NCBI GenBank assembly: GCA_045600905.1
Contig: JAZRYT010000068.1
Location: 1-44,708 of the forward strand
DNA: 44,708 nt
Reading direction: 5' to 3'
Origin: F23-D06 sp045600905
GTDB taxonomy: Bacteria > Bacteroidota > Bacteroidia > Bacteroidales > WCHB1-69
Both the position numbers and the translations under genes were made by a program. Under the pieces are notes generated by a model. It ran no database searches. It was given only the letters and a program-made list of their open reading frames with translations, and was not told where the DNA came from. Shown in pieces: positions 33,335 through 41,593 of the stretch (within the stretch, counting starts at the first letter, position 1; every line of letters begins with the position of its first letter).

Positions 33335-34552
33335 ATGATTCCTTTTTCCCCTCCCCATATTGATGAAAAAATCATCAACGAAGTCATTGAGACATTGCGT
33401 TCCGGATGGATTACGACCGGTCCGCGCACCAAGGCTTTTGAAAAGAAATTAGCTGAATATTGTGGCATAAGCAATGTCTTGTGCGTCAATTCCGCCTCAT
33501 CGGGATTGGAGCTGATGCTGCACTGGTTTGGCGTCGGGCCAGGCGATGAAGTCATCGTGCCGGCCTACACCTACACGGCATCTGCCGCCGTCATCATTCA
33601 CTGCGGGGCAACGCCCGTGATGGTGGATGTTGACGAGAACTTCTTGATCAACACGGAATTGGTCCGCAAAGCCATCACGCCGCGCACCAAGGCCATCATT
33701 CCCGTAGATATTGCGGGCTTCCCGTGCGACTACGACGAGTTGAACGCCATCGTGAACGACCCGGCGGTCAAGCAGCTGTTCCAGGCCAACAGCCCGGAGC
33801 AGGAGATGTTGGGACGTCCGCTGATTCTGTCGGATGCCGCGCACTCTTTGGGTGCCTGGTACAAGGGCAAGCGCACTGGTGCCTTGGCCGACCTCACCGT
33901 ATTCTCGTTCCACGCCGTCAAGAACCTGACAACCGCAGAAGGCGGTGCCATCTGCCTCCGTCTGCCCGAGCCTTTTGACAATGCCGTTTTGTACAAACAG
34001 CTCTGCATCTATTCTTTGCACGGCCAATCCAAAGACGCTTTGGCCAAAACGCAAATCGGCAATTGGCGCTACGATGTTTTGGAAGCCGGCTACAAATGCA
34101 ATATGGCAGATGTCGTTGCAGCCATCGGCCTCATTGAAATCGAACGTTACGATTCGGCAATCATCAAACGCCGCCGTGAGATTTTCGACGCCTATGCTAA
34201 AGCATTTTTCCAAGACAACCGTTTTCAAATCCCCGTATTCAGAACCGAGGAGAAGGAAAGTTCCTACCACGTCTTTGCCCTGAGAATCAACAACATAACC
34301 GAAGAGCAACGCGATGCTATGATGCAACGTATTTTCGCGCAGGAGGTTTCTGTCAACGTACACTTCATTCCATTGCCGATGCTGACCGCCTACAAAAAAC
34401 GCGGCTATAAGATTGACAATTACCCGACGACGTACGACAACTACTCCCGCGAAATCAGTCTACCCGTGTATTATGACCTTACGGACGAGCAGGTCCAGCA
34501 GGTGATTGATGCGGTTTTCAGTGCCGTAAACATATTGCCTTCTAGGCAATAG
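33335..34552 (+). CDS. DegT/DnrJ/EryC1/StrS-family PLP-dependent sugar aminotransferase
   Basis: 405 residues. Hallmarks in order: GWITTGPRTKAFEKKLAEY (about 24-42), AYTYTASAAVI (77-87), SDAAHSLGA with the PLP-contacting Asp167, and FSFHAVKNLTTAEGGA with the PLP Lys196. The C-terminus has the VHFIPLPMLTAYKKRGY substrate loop. The enzymes aminate nucleotide-linked keto-sugars for surface polysaccharides. No glycan cluster lies beside it, so the sugar is unknown. ATG 33335 follows a CATTATCACATTA stretch like that of the lipocalin leader. Confidence 0.93.
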   Translation: MIPFSPPHIDEKIINEVIETLRSGWITTGPRTKAFEKKLAEYCGISNVLCVNSASSGLELMLHWFGVGPGDEVIVPAYTYTASAAVIIHCGATPVMVDVDENFLINTELVRKAITPRTKAIIPVDIAGFPCDYDELNAIVNDPAVKQLFQANSPEQEMLGRPLILSDAAHSLGAWYKGKRTGALADLTVFSFHAVKNLTTAEGGAICLRLPEPFDNAVLYKQLCIYSLHGQSKDALAKTQIGNWRYDVLEAGYKCNMADVVAAIGLIEIERYDSAIIKRRREIFDAYAKAFFQDNRFQIPVFRTEEKESSYHVFALRINNITEEQRDAMMQRIFAQEVSVNVHFIPLPMLTAYKKRGYKIDNYPTTYDNYSREISLPVYYDLTDEQVQQVIDAVFSAVNILPSRQ

Positions 34553-34565
34553 TGGTTCCATCGCG

Positions 34566-34673
34566 GTAGAGACGGTGCAGTGCACCGTCTCCTATTGTAC
34601 AACGACAATTCGTCATAATTGAGACGGTGCAGTGCATTATTGCGGTAGAGACGGTGCAGTGCACCGTCTCTAC
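34566..34673. repeat. Cluster of GAGACGGTGCA palindromes
   Basis: Three copies. Copy at 34645-34673: perfect 14-bp arms (GTAGAGACGGTGCA / TGCACCGTCTCTAC) and a 1-nt centre. Copy at 34566-34591 has the right arm diverging after GTCTC. A half copy lies at 34621-34636. They fill the convergent gap between the aminotransferase gene and murB, and may terminate both. Confidence 0.9.
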
Positions 34674-34696
34674 ATAATCAGATTCACAGACACCAA

Positions 34697-35701
34697 TCAC
34701 AGAATATTGACTTCCGGTTGCAAAGATATGTCGAAGACGGACAGGACATCCGCTCTGACATTTTGATATACGCTGACGATATCTTCCGGTTTGGTGCCGC
34801 CATAATTCACAATCACCAAAGCTTGAAGAGGATAGACGCCGGCATCCCCTACTCTCTTACCTTTCCAACCAACTTTTTCAATAAGCTGGCCAGCAGCCAA
34901 CTTCACGTAATCGTCATCCACAGGATACGAAACGAGGTCGGGGAATTTTTCCAAGAGTTCGGCATATTGGGAGCGGAGCACGACCGGGTTTTTGAAAAAG
35001 CTGCCGGCGGAGCCAATTTGTCGAACATCGGGAAGTTTGCTGTTTCTAATCTGCGAAATGGTATCCATCACATTGTCCAATGTTGGCTGTTTCTGTCCCA
35101 TCGCATCTACTAAAGCTTTATAATTCAATGTAAAACGGGGGCGTTTGGAAAGTTTGTACCATACGTACGTAATAAAGCACTTTCCTTTCAAGGCATTTTT
35201 GAAAACGGAATTCCGATAGCCGAACTGGCATTGTGCGGCCGTCAGGCTGAATTCCTGCATATTGCCCGTATAAAAGCCCTCTACTTTTTCTATACAGTTT
35301 TTCACTTCCACGCCGTAAGCGCCGATATTTTGGACGGGAGAGCTGCCCACCAAGCCGGGGATGCCCACTAAGTTTTCCAAACCGTAAAGTTGGTTTGCGC
35401 GGCAGAACTCCATCAAGGCGCTCCATTCCTCGCCAGCGGCAGCACGCACGAGCACGCTCTCTCCATCGTCTTCCACAATGTCTATGCCTTTGAAAGCAGG
35501 ATGGATAATTGTGCCGCGATAAAACTGGGTGAAAAGCGTATTGCTTCCACCACCCAAAATATAGTGTGGCGAATCGAAAACCTCGGCCTTTGCCAATTCC
35601 GCAATTTCAGAAACGGCATCAACCTGTATAAAACGGGAGCACAACACATTCATTCCGAATGTATTGTGCTGACCCAATGGAAAATTGAATTGAACGTTCA
35701 T
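34697..35701 (-). CDS. murB: UDP-N-acetylenolpyruvoylglucosamine reductase MurB
   Basis: 334 residues, type I MurB. The FAD-binding half shows ILGGGSNTLFT (near 49-59) and GIPGLVGSSPVQNIGAYGVEV. The substrate half has YRNSVFKNALKGK, the catalytic-Ser segment GSAGSFFKNPVV and AGQLIEKVGWKGKRVGDAGVYPLQALVIVN. It reduces UDP-GlcNAc enolpyruvate to UDP-MurNAc with NADPH in the cytoplasm, an essential peptidoglycan step. It lies alone between convergent and same-strand unrelated genes. Confidence 0.96.
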   Translation of the reverse strand: MNVQFNFPLGQHNTFGMNVLCSRFIQVDAVSEIAELAKAEVFDSPHYILGGGSNTLFTQFYRGTIIHPAFKGIDIVEDDGESVLVRAAAGEEWSALMEFCRANQLYGLENLVGIPGLVGSSPVQNIGAYGVEVKNCIEKVEGFYTGNMQEFSLTAAQCQFGYRNSVFKNALKGKCFITYVWYKLSKRPRFTLNYKALVDAMGQKQPTLDNVMDTISQIRNSKLPDVRQIGSAGSFFKNPVVLRSQYAELLEKFPDLVSYPVDDDYVKLAAGQLIEKVGWKGKRVGDAGVYPLQALVIVNYGGTKPEDIVSVYQNVRADVLSVFDISLQPEVNIL

Positions 35702-35784
35702 CTAATAAATATTATCATCAAAACAAGCACGGTCGACATACGTCCTACCAAACAGATGTTCCTAATCGGACATCACGGTATGGA

Positions 35785-37197
35785 TTAGAACATATAGCCC
35801 ATTTTCACATAGAAGTTGGCGAGGCTGCCGTTATCGCGTTTGTCAAACGGGGCTGCCCAATCGACGGAGAGCACGAAGTTATCGTTCATCATCACTTTAA
35901 GGCCGAGACCGGCAGCGAGGTGCGGTCTGTAGATTTGAGCCTTATCGCCGAAAACGATGTAGTCATCCAATTGGCTGAGGTCGAAATCGGGGTCATTGGC
36001 TGCGATATTTTCGCGTATCTGCTGTTCGTTCAGTTTGTACGGTTGCAGAATCATACCTGCATCCAGGAACGGGTTAAGACCGATGAAGAAATGTTCTTTA
36101 CCGATATCGAATTTGCAGATTTTGAAACGAAACTCCACATTGGCAAAAGCATAGCCTCTGGAAGTCACGCGATTACGCATCATACCGCGCACGGTGTTAC
36201 CACCGCCGAGTCCTTCGTAAAGGACACGTTGGATGAAGAGGTTGTTGTAATAGTTGTTCAAATAGAACGGGGAATTGCCAGCCACCGTAAGTTGTGTGGC
36301 CACGCGATAAGCGAACGTGATATAGTCTTTGTAAATTGGAACGAAGTGCTTGAACGAGAAGTTGAACATCAAATTGTTGAACTCCTTGTCTAAGCCGAAA
36401 GCAGCATTATAGGTGAGGAAGAGTTCGGCATTCATTCCCTTGTGGGTGTTCTGCTGACGGTCGCGGTTGTCGAAAGTGATACCGCCACGGAGGTAGGGAT
36501 GCCAGCCGCCGTCAGCCTCATTCGGGTTGATGATGCCCCATTTGGTGTATTTTTCGTACATACCGTCCACTTCGGGAAGCATACGTTCCGGTGCCTTATT
36601 GCGATTGATCATCGAAGTATTGACCGTATCAATCATATAGCCGAGCACACCGAGTCCGGCGTTCCAGTACCAATTGTTACCGATTTTGCCATCGATGTCA
36701 CCTGCCACGCGAAGGAGGTCGCGACGAGACTTATAAAACGCACGGGATATGCAGGTTTCGGACTTTTTGCTTGCCCAATCCGCATTATACACCGTCTGAT
36801 AGCCGTTATAGCCATAGAAATCGCAAAGTGCGTCTGGCAGATAAGAGGCATCTATTTTGAGACGATGATTGGGGATAAGGTATTTGGAGTCGTATGCGAA
36901 TCTGAACAATCCAGAACGCTTGGTTGTATAGGCGGCTTCAAAATAGAGGGAGTGGAAATACTCGGGATAGACGGAGCCGTCGCCGAAGTCATAAACATTG
37001 GAAAGCACACCGTACTGAAATCCCTTGTCGGCATCGAAAGCCACACTCGGAAGGATACCAAAAGTCCAGCCCTTGCGGACATCACTTTTCTCCTTCTTTT
37101 CCTTTTTAGGTTTGTCTTTATTATCTTTGGTTTGCGCATTTGCCGTGATTGATATTGTCAGGCAGGCACATAAAAGAAGTAAAAATAATTTTTTCAT
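35785..37197 (-). CDS. Omp85/BamA-like outer-membrane beta-barrel protein
   Basis: 470 residues from ATG 37197, chosen because a signal peptide (MKKLFLLLLCACLTISITANAQ) begins there. A frame extension to 37254 lies upstream of the -7 box. A lysine-rich linker (about 24-40) is followed by a barrel without POTRA domains: GWTFGILPSVAFDADKGFQYG, YLRGGITFDNRDRQQNTHKGMNAEL (an Omp85-type DNRDRQ turn) and the C-terminal strand FYVKMGYMF ending in Phe, the usual barrel signal. It may transport or insert lipids or proteins. A patatin-like partner is not present. Confidence 0.82.
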   Translation of the reverse strand: MKKLFLLLLCACLTISITANAQTKDNKDKPKKEKKEKSDVRKGWTFGILPSVAFDADKGFQYGVLSNVYDFGDGSVYPEYFHSLYFEAAYTTKRSGLFRFAYDSKYLIPNHRLKIDASYLPDALCDFYGYNGYQTVYNADWASKKSETCISRAFYKSRRDLLRVAGDIDGKIGNNWYWNAGLGVLGYMIDTVNTSMINRNKAPERMLPEVDGMYEKYTKWGIINPNEADGGWHPYLRGGITFDNRDRQQNTHKGMNAELFLTYNAAFGLDKEFNNLMFNFSFKHFVPIYKDYITFAYRVATQLTVAGNSPFYLNNYYNNLFIQRVLYEGLGGGNTVRGMMRNRVTSRGYAFANVEFRFKICKFDIGKEHFFIGLNPFLDAGMILQPYKLNEQQIRENIAANDPDFDLSQLDDYIVFGDKAQIYRPHLAAGLGLKVMMNDNFVLSVDWAAPFDKRDNGSLANFYVKMGYMF

Positions 37198-37221
37198 ACG
37201 TATCTTTTTTAAAACGAGCGG

Positions 37222-37229
37222 CAAACATA
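37222..37229 (-). promoter_or_regulatory. Promoter -7 box of the Omp85-like gene
   Basis: Minus-strand TATGTTTG followed by CCGCTCG. The leader is about 25 nt to ATG 37197. Confidence 0.5.
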
Positions 37230-37432
37230 CATAAAAAATGAATCTTCCATCCACAAAAAAGTAAAAGCTATTACCAACGGATTGTTAGCAAGTGAAAAGG
37301 TGGAAACAAGGTCTCAGGTTTATAGTGCACAGGAGATATGCTAAACTTGAAATTTTAATACGGTTGGTTGGTTGGAATGTTTTAGGTTTATGCCCAACGA
37401 TTTTCTTCTATGTTAAAAACAACAAAAACACT

Positions 37433-37810
37433 ATGATTAAAAAAATATTACAAGAGAAGTCCTGCCGAAACTCGCCGAATTGATTTCTTGCGAGGAACTG
37501 ATGACACGAGATGACATCTCGTCTGGCTACAACACAATGGCAGTTGACGATAATGGGACAATCGCGGCTTTTGTCATTATGCGCCAACGTCCAATTCAAA
37601 ACTTTTTCGGAGGCGTGATACCAGACGAGACTTCAATGAAAGAAGAGGAAGACTATATGGAAAGTGACGAATTTATTTTCCGTAAAGAATGTGGAATACA
37701 ATGACAAATCCAATTACGTTATCTGTTTATACACCCAAAACAGCAAACGCATCGTCTGTAAATTCGAACGCGGAGATATTCCAAGGCCATCTATATCTAC
37801 TAAACAGTAG
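37433..37810 (+). pseudogene. Frameshifted remnant of a small gene
   Basis: The coding potential passes through three frames. ATG 37433 gives MIKKILQE; after about 37456 the next frame reads VLPKLAELISCEELMTRDD...ESDEFIFRKE; from 37688 the third frame reads NVEYNDKSNYVICLYTQNSKR...DIPRPSISTKQ, with a stop at 37808-37810. Joined, this is a coherent protein of about 125 residues, so at least two frameshifts have broken it. The family is unrecognised. Confidence 0.65.
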
Positions 37811-37827
37811 GCATCTGCAAATTTATG

Positions 37828-38367
37828 CTACAGTAACTCCACCACAAATTTTTCCAGCTGTTCAGGTTTAGTGGTGGGCTCGAAACGTTTGACCACGTTG
37901 CCGACGCGGTCAACCAGGAATTTCTCGAAATTCCACTTGATGTCGCCGGCCTGCTTGCTTTTGCCGTTGAGCCGCGAACTAAGTGTCAGCATCAGGCTCG
38001 TACTGCCTTCGCGGGTTTTGACCGCCTGCTTGAGGAAAGTGTATAGCGGAGACTCGTTGGGACCGTTCACATCAATCTTCTTGAAACGGGGGAATGTCGT
38101 ATCGTAACGCATTGAACAAAAGCTGTTGATTTCTTCGTCGTTTCCCTTTGCCTGCTCCATAAACTGGTTGCAGGGAAAGTCCAGGATGACGAATCCCCGG
38201 TCTTTGTATTTGCGGTAGAGGTTCTCCAATGCCTCGTATTGGGGCGTGAGACCGCATCCGGTGGCAGTGTTTACAATTAAAAGAACTTGTCCTTGGTACG
38301 TGTTCAGCGAGACCTCGACATCCTGTCCGTTTTCGCGTTTGGTCACGGTAATGTCATAAATGTTCAT
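37828..38367 (-). CDS. Glutathione peroxidase-like thiol peroxidase (Cys type)
   Basis: 179 residues. The family order is intact: NTATGCGLTPQYEALENLY with peroxidatic Cys38 (Cys, not selenocysteine), VILDFPCNQF with the second conserved Cys and Gln, and IKWNFEKFLVD with the Trp-Asn. Such enzymes (BtuE-like) usually reduce peroxides with thioredoxin as donor. Cytoplasmic, with no signal peptide. It adds to the oxidative-stress genes dfx and the OxyR-like regulator in the window but is not in the same operon. Confidence 0.93.
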   Translation of the reverse strand: MNIYDITVTKRENGQDVEVSLNTYQGQVLLIVNTATGCGLTPQYEALENLYRKYKDRGFVILDFPCNQFMEQAKGNDEEINSFCSMRYDTTFPRFKKIDVNGPNESPLYTFLKQAVKTREGSTSLMLTLSSRLNGKSKQAGDIKWNFEKFLVDRVGNVVKRFEPTTKPEQLEKFVVELL

Positions 38368-38589
38368 AATGTTTGAATTTAATGTTTGTTGGTAAATGTT
38401 TGATTGGCAAAATGCTCTTATTCAGAAACATTTTGCGGCTGCGAAAATATACTTTCTTATGATGATTGAATGTGGAATAGAACAATAAACCTATTGAGTT
38501 TATCAATAGGCATCGTCAAGACAAATCACAAATCAGCTTCTTTCGGAGTTCCTCTATGAACGCTTTGCAGTCGTACTGCGGCACCCTTC

Positions 38590-38684
38590 GCCTCGGAGAG
38601 GCGTGATCTCTGTAACCCCATATAAGCGTAGCGCAATGTGGGGTTGGCAATGTGAGCGCGGTCACCTGCATCTCGAAGAGATGC
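38590..38684. repeat. REP-like multi-hairpin block, left flank of the Y1 transposase
   Basis: Three adjacent hairpins: GCCTCGGAGAGGC (38590-38602), CCCCA...TGGGG (38616-38643) and GCATCTCGAAGAGATGC (38668-38684). The whole block is the inverted counterpart of 39233-39332, with related spacer text (ATCTCTGTAACCCCA). Confidence 0.85.
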
Positions 38685-38723
38685 GACCTCATCAGCAGCA
38701 GATCTTCTAAGACGTAGTTATTC

Positions 38724-39173
38724 CTAATCACGCATAAAGTACTCTTCACGGATATCTAACCCATTATCCAGTAAAAACGCCCTGTACTCATCCGCAAAGG
38801 TTGTCTTCTTGTGGTGAGTCTTCTGATTCTTGATATAGTTGACAAACATATCCTTGTCACGATTCGAACAGGTAAATGCCGCATATTCCTTTCCCCACCC
38901 GTTAAAAGCAGGAAAATCCCTGTTGGCCTTCAACCACTTGCTGGATGCCACCTTCAGTCCTTGAACGAAGGTGGCAACTGCTATAGTGGTCGGTAAGGAA
39001 ACAAGCAGATGAATATGGTCTGGCATACCCCCTATGCGAAGAAGTGTTGCATTTTGATTTTTGATGAATCCAAACATATAAGCGTATAATTCACGCTCGT
39101 GCTCTGTGTTGACTGTGTTTTCACTCTGATACGTCCTGATGACGATGTGGTATAATAAATTCGTATAACTCAT
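38724..39173 (-). CDS. Y1 HUH transposase, IS200/IS605-like or REP-associated (RAYT)
   Basis: 149 residues from ATG 39173, the usual TnpA length. A frame extension to 39263 runs into the right-hand repeat. The HUH motif is PDHIHLLVSL (His53, His55). The catalytic tyrosine is Tyr113 in VNYIKNQKTHHKK. The protein nicks and rejoins single-stranded DNA at hairpin ends. No TnpB or IscB-type partner gene is next to it. The inverted hairpin blocks on both sides suggest a REP-associated arrangement, but an ordinary IS200-like element is not excluded. Confidence 0.85.
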   Translation of the reverse strand: MSYTNLLYHIVIRTYQSENTVNTEHERELYAYMFGFIKNQNATLLRIGGMPDHIHLLVSLPTTIAVATFVQGLKVASSKWLKANRDFPAFNGWGKEYAAFTCSNRDKDMFVNYIKNQKTHHKKTTFADEYRAFLLDNGLDIREEYFMRD

Positions 39174-39232
39174 AGTGGAGGTACAAACGTAATCAGGACA
39201 TCTGATATTGTGTGCTATGCGGAATTTCAGTC

Positions 39233-39332
39233 GCATCTCTCCGAGATGCAGGTGTGACCGCACGCATCATCCTCCCCACATTGCGCGCTACTGCGCTTAT
39301 GTGGGGTTACAGAGATTTAGCCTCTCCGAGGC
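39233..39332. repeat. REP-like multi-hairpin block, right flank of the Y1 transposase
   Basis: Hairpins GCATCTCTCCGAGATGC (39233-39249), CCCCACAT...GTGGGG (39274-39306) and GCCTCTCCGAGGC (39320-39332). Same three hairpins as 38590-38684 but in the opposite order and orientation. Confidence 0.85.
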
Positions 39333-39445
39333 AAGTGCGCAATAAACACTAATCTTCGTCAAATAACCTTTTTCTTAGCTGAAATAGCTTCTTGAGGCTG
39401 GTACACAATTTTCGGAATAGAACGCAGATTTCATGTTGTTTTTAC

Positions 39446-39453
39446 TACTTTTG
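39446..39453 (+). promoter_or_regulatory. Promoter -7 box of the exported 501-aa protein gene
   Basis: TACTTTTG followed by CGG. The leader is about 20 nt to ATG 39477. Confidence 0.5.
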
Positions 39454-39476
39454 CGGACTCAAATTTGATATTGACT

Positions 39477-40979
39477 ATGGGGCTCAAAAAATCATCCATC
39501 ACATTCTTTCTGCTGATAATAGGAATGGTCGTTTGGGGCCAAACGGAAACTGTACAGTACGACGTCCATAGAAACATTATCACTTTGGAGCAATTGTCTG
39601 AATTGGATTTGTCACAGACACTCATCAAGCGGTCTCCGTGGTTTTATGTGCAAGAACGCGACCTAGACGAAAACGGACAAAGAATAATCTTAGACACTGT
39701 TAAAATAGACGCTTCTGAGCCATTGGGTTATCGTGGCGACTACTGGAGATTCCGCATCCATTTCAACAAAGTAACCAAACAAGCAGGGAACGCCAATCAA
39801 TATCTGATAGAAGGAATCACCCTTTTTCGCGATACGGTGCGTTCCTTAAAAGGCTTTCTAATGCTGGATTCCGTAAAACACAATTTATACGATGTCGGGG
39901 ATTACGATGCTGAAGTCGAAGCTGTAGGAACGATATTCGGTCATTATCTGCTGGCAGAAACCGACACTTCGATTCCCAATAGCGGAAAATATTCCGGCAA
40001 AGCGACATTCAACTTCATACAGCAAGGAGGAGAGATACTATACGATGACAACCTTTTTTTGTCGGATGGATTTTGCAACAATATGTATGAAGGCGTATTT
40101 GAATCCTACGATGGTCTAGTCAGGGAGAAATGCAACTGGGGCGATTATCGCATACCCGACTCTGACAGTTTGGATTATGGAGCGGCTGAATTCTGGCCCA
40201 ATCGCAAAGACCATGGGTGGGAGCTGTGGGCACTCGCAGAATACGGACGTGCCTCCGACCTTATGGAGACATTATGGTATGCAGACGATCATTGGTATGT
40301 CAAATATGTGCCCAACGACTACAGTTCCGATCATTATTTCACCTCTGGATATGATTACCACTTTTCTGACTCCTGCTATCACGCCGTGGCGGAGAAGGTT
40401 AGCCGCAAAGCTTGGGGAAAGGCCTTTGACCACCGAACGAACTACAACTATTATAGAGACACGACGGATTACAAACTGAATGCGTCCACGCGGTCAGCCG
40501 TATTCCACGCAATGAGCGATGCAGGGAAGGAGGCATTCGCCGTTTGGAATGATTTGGTACTTGCCAATACAGGGTTCTTTGCCGAAACGGATGAGGCCAT
40601 CGTGGATATATGGTATGCCAATGATATGGAAGTGGTATTTTTGAAAAACGGCATTATGGACAGCTGCATCATAGCCGGAAGTGATTACGGTGTATATGGA
40701 AAGAATCGGATATATGTTGGGTGCGAGGGCTTTGACTGCGACAACCACGTCCACCTCTATTTCTACCGTATTGCTGATGAACCCCATCACCATACGCAGT
40801 TCCTTTGCAGTTATGTCAATCCAGCCTCATTCGAAATGTTCGGCGAAGGTCAGGAAGACTGGTACCGCATCAATAGAGAACAAGGTGGAGCGATGATGTG
40901 GTACAAAGACGACCTCTACTTCCGTGCATGGGATGGCAAGGAGGTCGTTTATTACCGGGTAAGGTTGGTGAAAAAATAA
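39477..40979 (+). CDS. Uncharacterised exported protein (about 500 aa)
   Basis: 500 residues from ATG 39477; a TTG four codons up is rejected as start. The signal peptide ends near MVVWGQ. The mature part is Tyr/Trp/Asp-rich with many short beta-strand-like segments (YRGDYWRFRIHFNK, HHHTQFLCSYVNP, DLYFRAWDGKEVVYYRVRL). There is no lipobox, T9SS tail or transmembrane barrel signature. I do not recognise the family. Its stop overlaps the end of the convergent truncated RhuM gene by 28 bp. Confidence 0.7.
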   Translation: MGLKKSSITFFLLIIGMVVWGQTETVQYDVHRNIITLEQLSELDLSQTLIKRSPWFYVQERDLDENGQRIILDTVKIDASEPLGYRGDYWRFRIHFNKVTKQAGNANQYLIEGITLFRDTVRSLKGFLMLDSVKHNLYDVGDYDAEVEAVGTIFGHYLLAETDTSIPNSGKYSGKATFNFIQQGGEILYDDNLFLSDGFCNNMYEGVFESYDGLVREKCNWGDYRIPDSDSLDYGAAEFWPNRKDHGWELWALAEYGRASDLMETLWYADDHWYVKYVPNDYSSDHYFTSGYDYHFSDSCYHAVAEKVSRKAWGKAFDHRTNYNYYRDTTDYKLNASTRSAVFHAMSDAGKEAFAVWNDLVLANTGFFAETDEAIVDIWYANDMEVVFLKNGIMDSCIIAGSDYGVYGKNRIYVGCEGFDCDNHVHLYFYRIADEPHHHTQFLCSYVNPASFEMFGEGQEDWYRINREQGGAMMWYKDDLYFRAWDGKEVVYYRVRLVKK

Positions 40980-41353
40980 GCTTTCAGGGTTTTGGTAGCC
41001 CAAATGCGAAAAGCCGTAGCCTGCTTGGAGTTGACACGGTAGCCCACAGCAATGATGGCATCAAGGTTGTATAATGTGGCTTCTCGTGTTTGTGTTTTAT
41101 CTTCTATGGCTCCGTGTTGAGTGGTTATTTCCATTTTGGAAACAACCACTTCTTCGACAAGTTCGCCTTCTGCAAAAATATTCTTCAAATGCTTGCTTAT
41201 TGCTGGGACTTGTACTCCGAACAGTTCGGCCTTAGCCTTCTGTGTCAGCCAAAAGGTTTCGCCGGAATAATAGACATTAACATATACGTTGCTGTCGTCC
41301 TTCTGGTACAGAACAATGTTCTGTGATGTTTTTTTATGTATTGGCTCTTTCAT
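40952..41353 (-). pseudogene. Truncated RhuM-family gene
   Basis: 133 residues from ATG 41353. The sequence matches the N-terminal RhuM domain: ETFWLTQKAKAELFGVQVPAISKHLKNIF, then ATLYNLDAIIAVGYRVNSKQATAFRIWATKTLKAYF. Family members are usually about 300 residues and continue after WATKTLK. Here the frame ends 9 residues later (AYFFTNLTR). The cut lies within the 3' end of the convergent 39477-40979 gene. RhuM proteins are related to Fic/DNA-damage-inducible and defence contexts, with unknown role. Loss of the C-terminal half probably inactivates it. Confidence 0.75.
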
Positions 41354-41515
41354 AATGCGCAACTTGTAAATACTAATTGCAAACTACATAAAAATGATTA
41401 TTTATGCCTACGAATATAAATTTGATTTTTCATAGAGAAAAGATAGAAGAATTATCGTTGGGCTTGTCGAATACAGGGAAAAACAGGAGACAATTTATCA
41501 ATGAATACTATGCTA

Positions 41516-41564
41516 CAACCGCAAAACCCCAGTAACGGCAGCCGTTACTGGGGTTTTGCGGTTG
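41516..41564. terminator. Perfect 24-bp hairpin after the BspA-like gene
   Basis: Arms 41516-41539 and 41541-41564 are exactly complementary around a single nucleotide. It lies 30 bp after the BspA-like stop. A TGTTTT follows on the plus strand, while the minus-strand side lacks a T-run, so the direction is uncertain. Confidence 0.65.
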
Positions 41565-41593
41565 TGTTTTATCACCAAAATGGATATTAAACC

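Noticed and set aside
38516..38749. Minus-strand 77-codon frame downstream of the Y1 transposase
   Set aside because: It runs through the left REP-like block and has no recognisable domain. Likely spurious.
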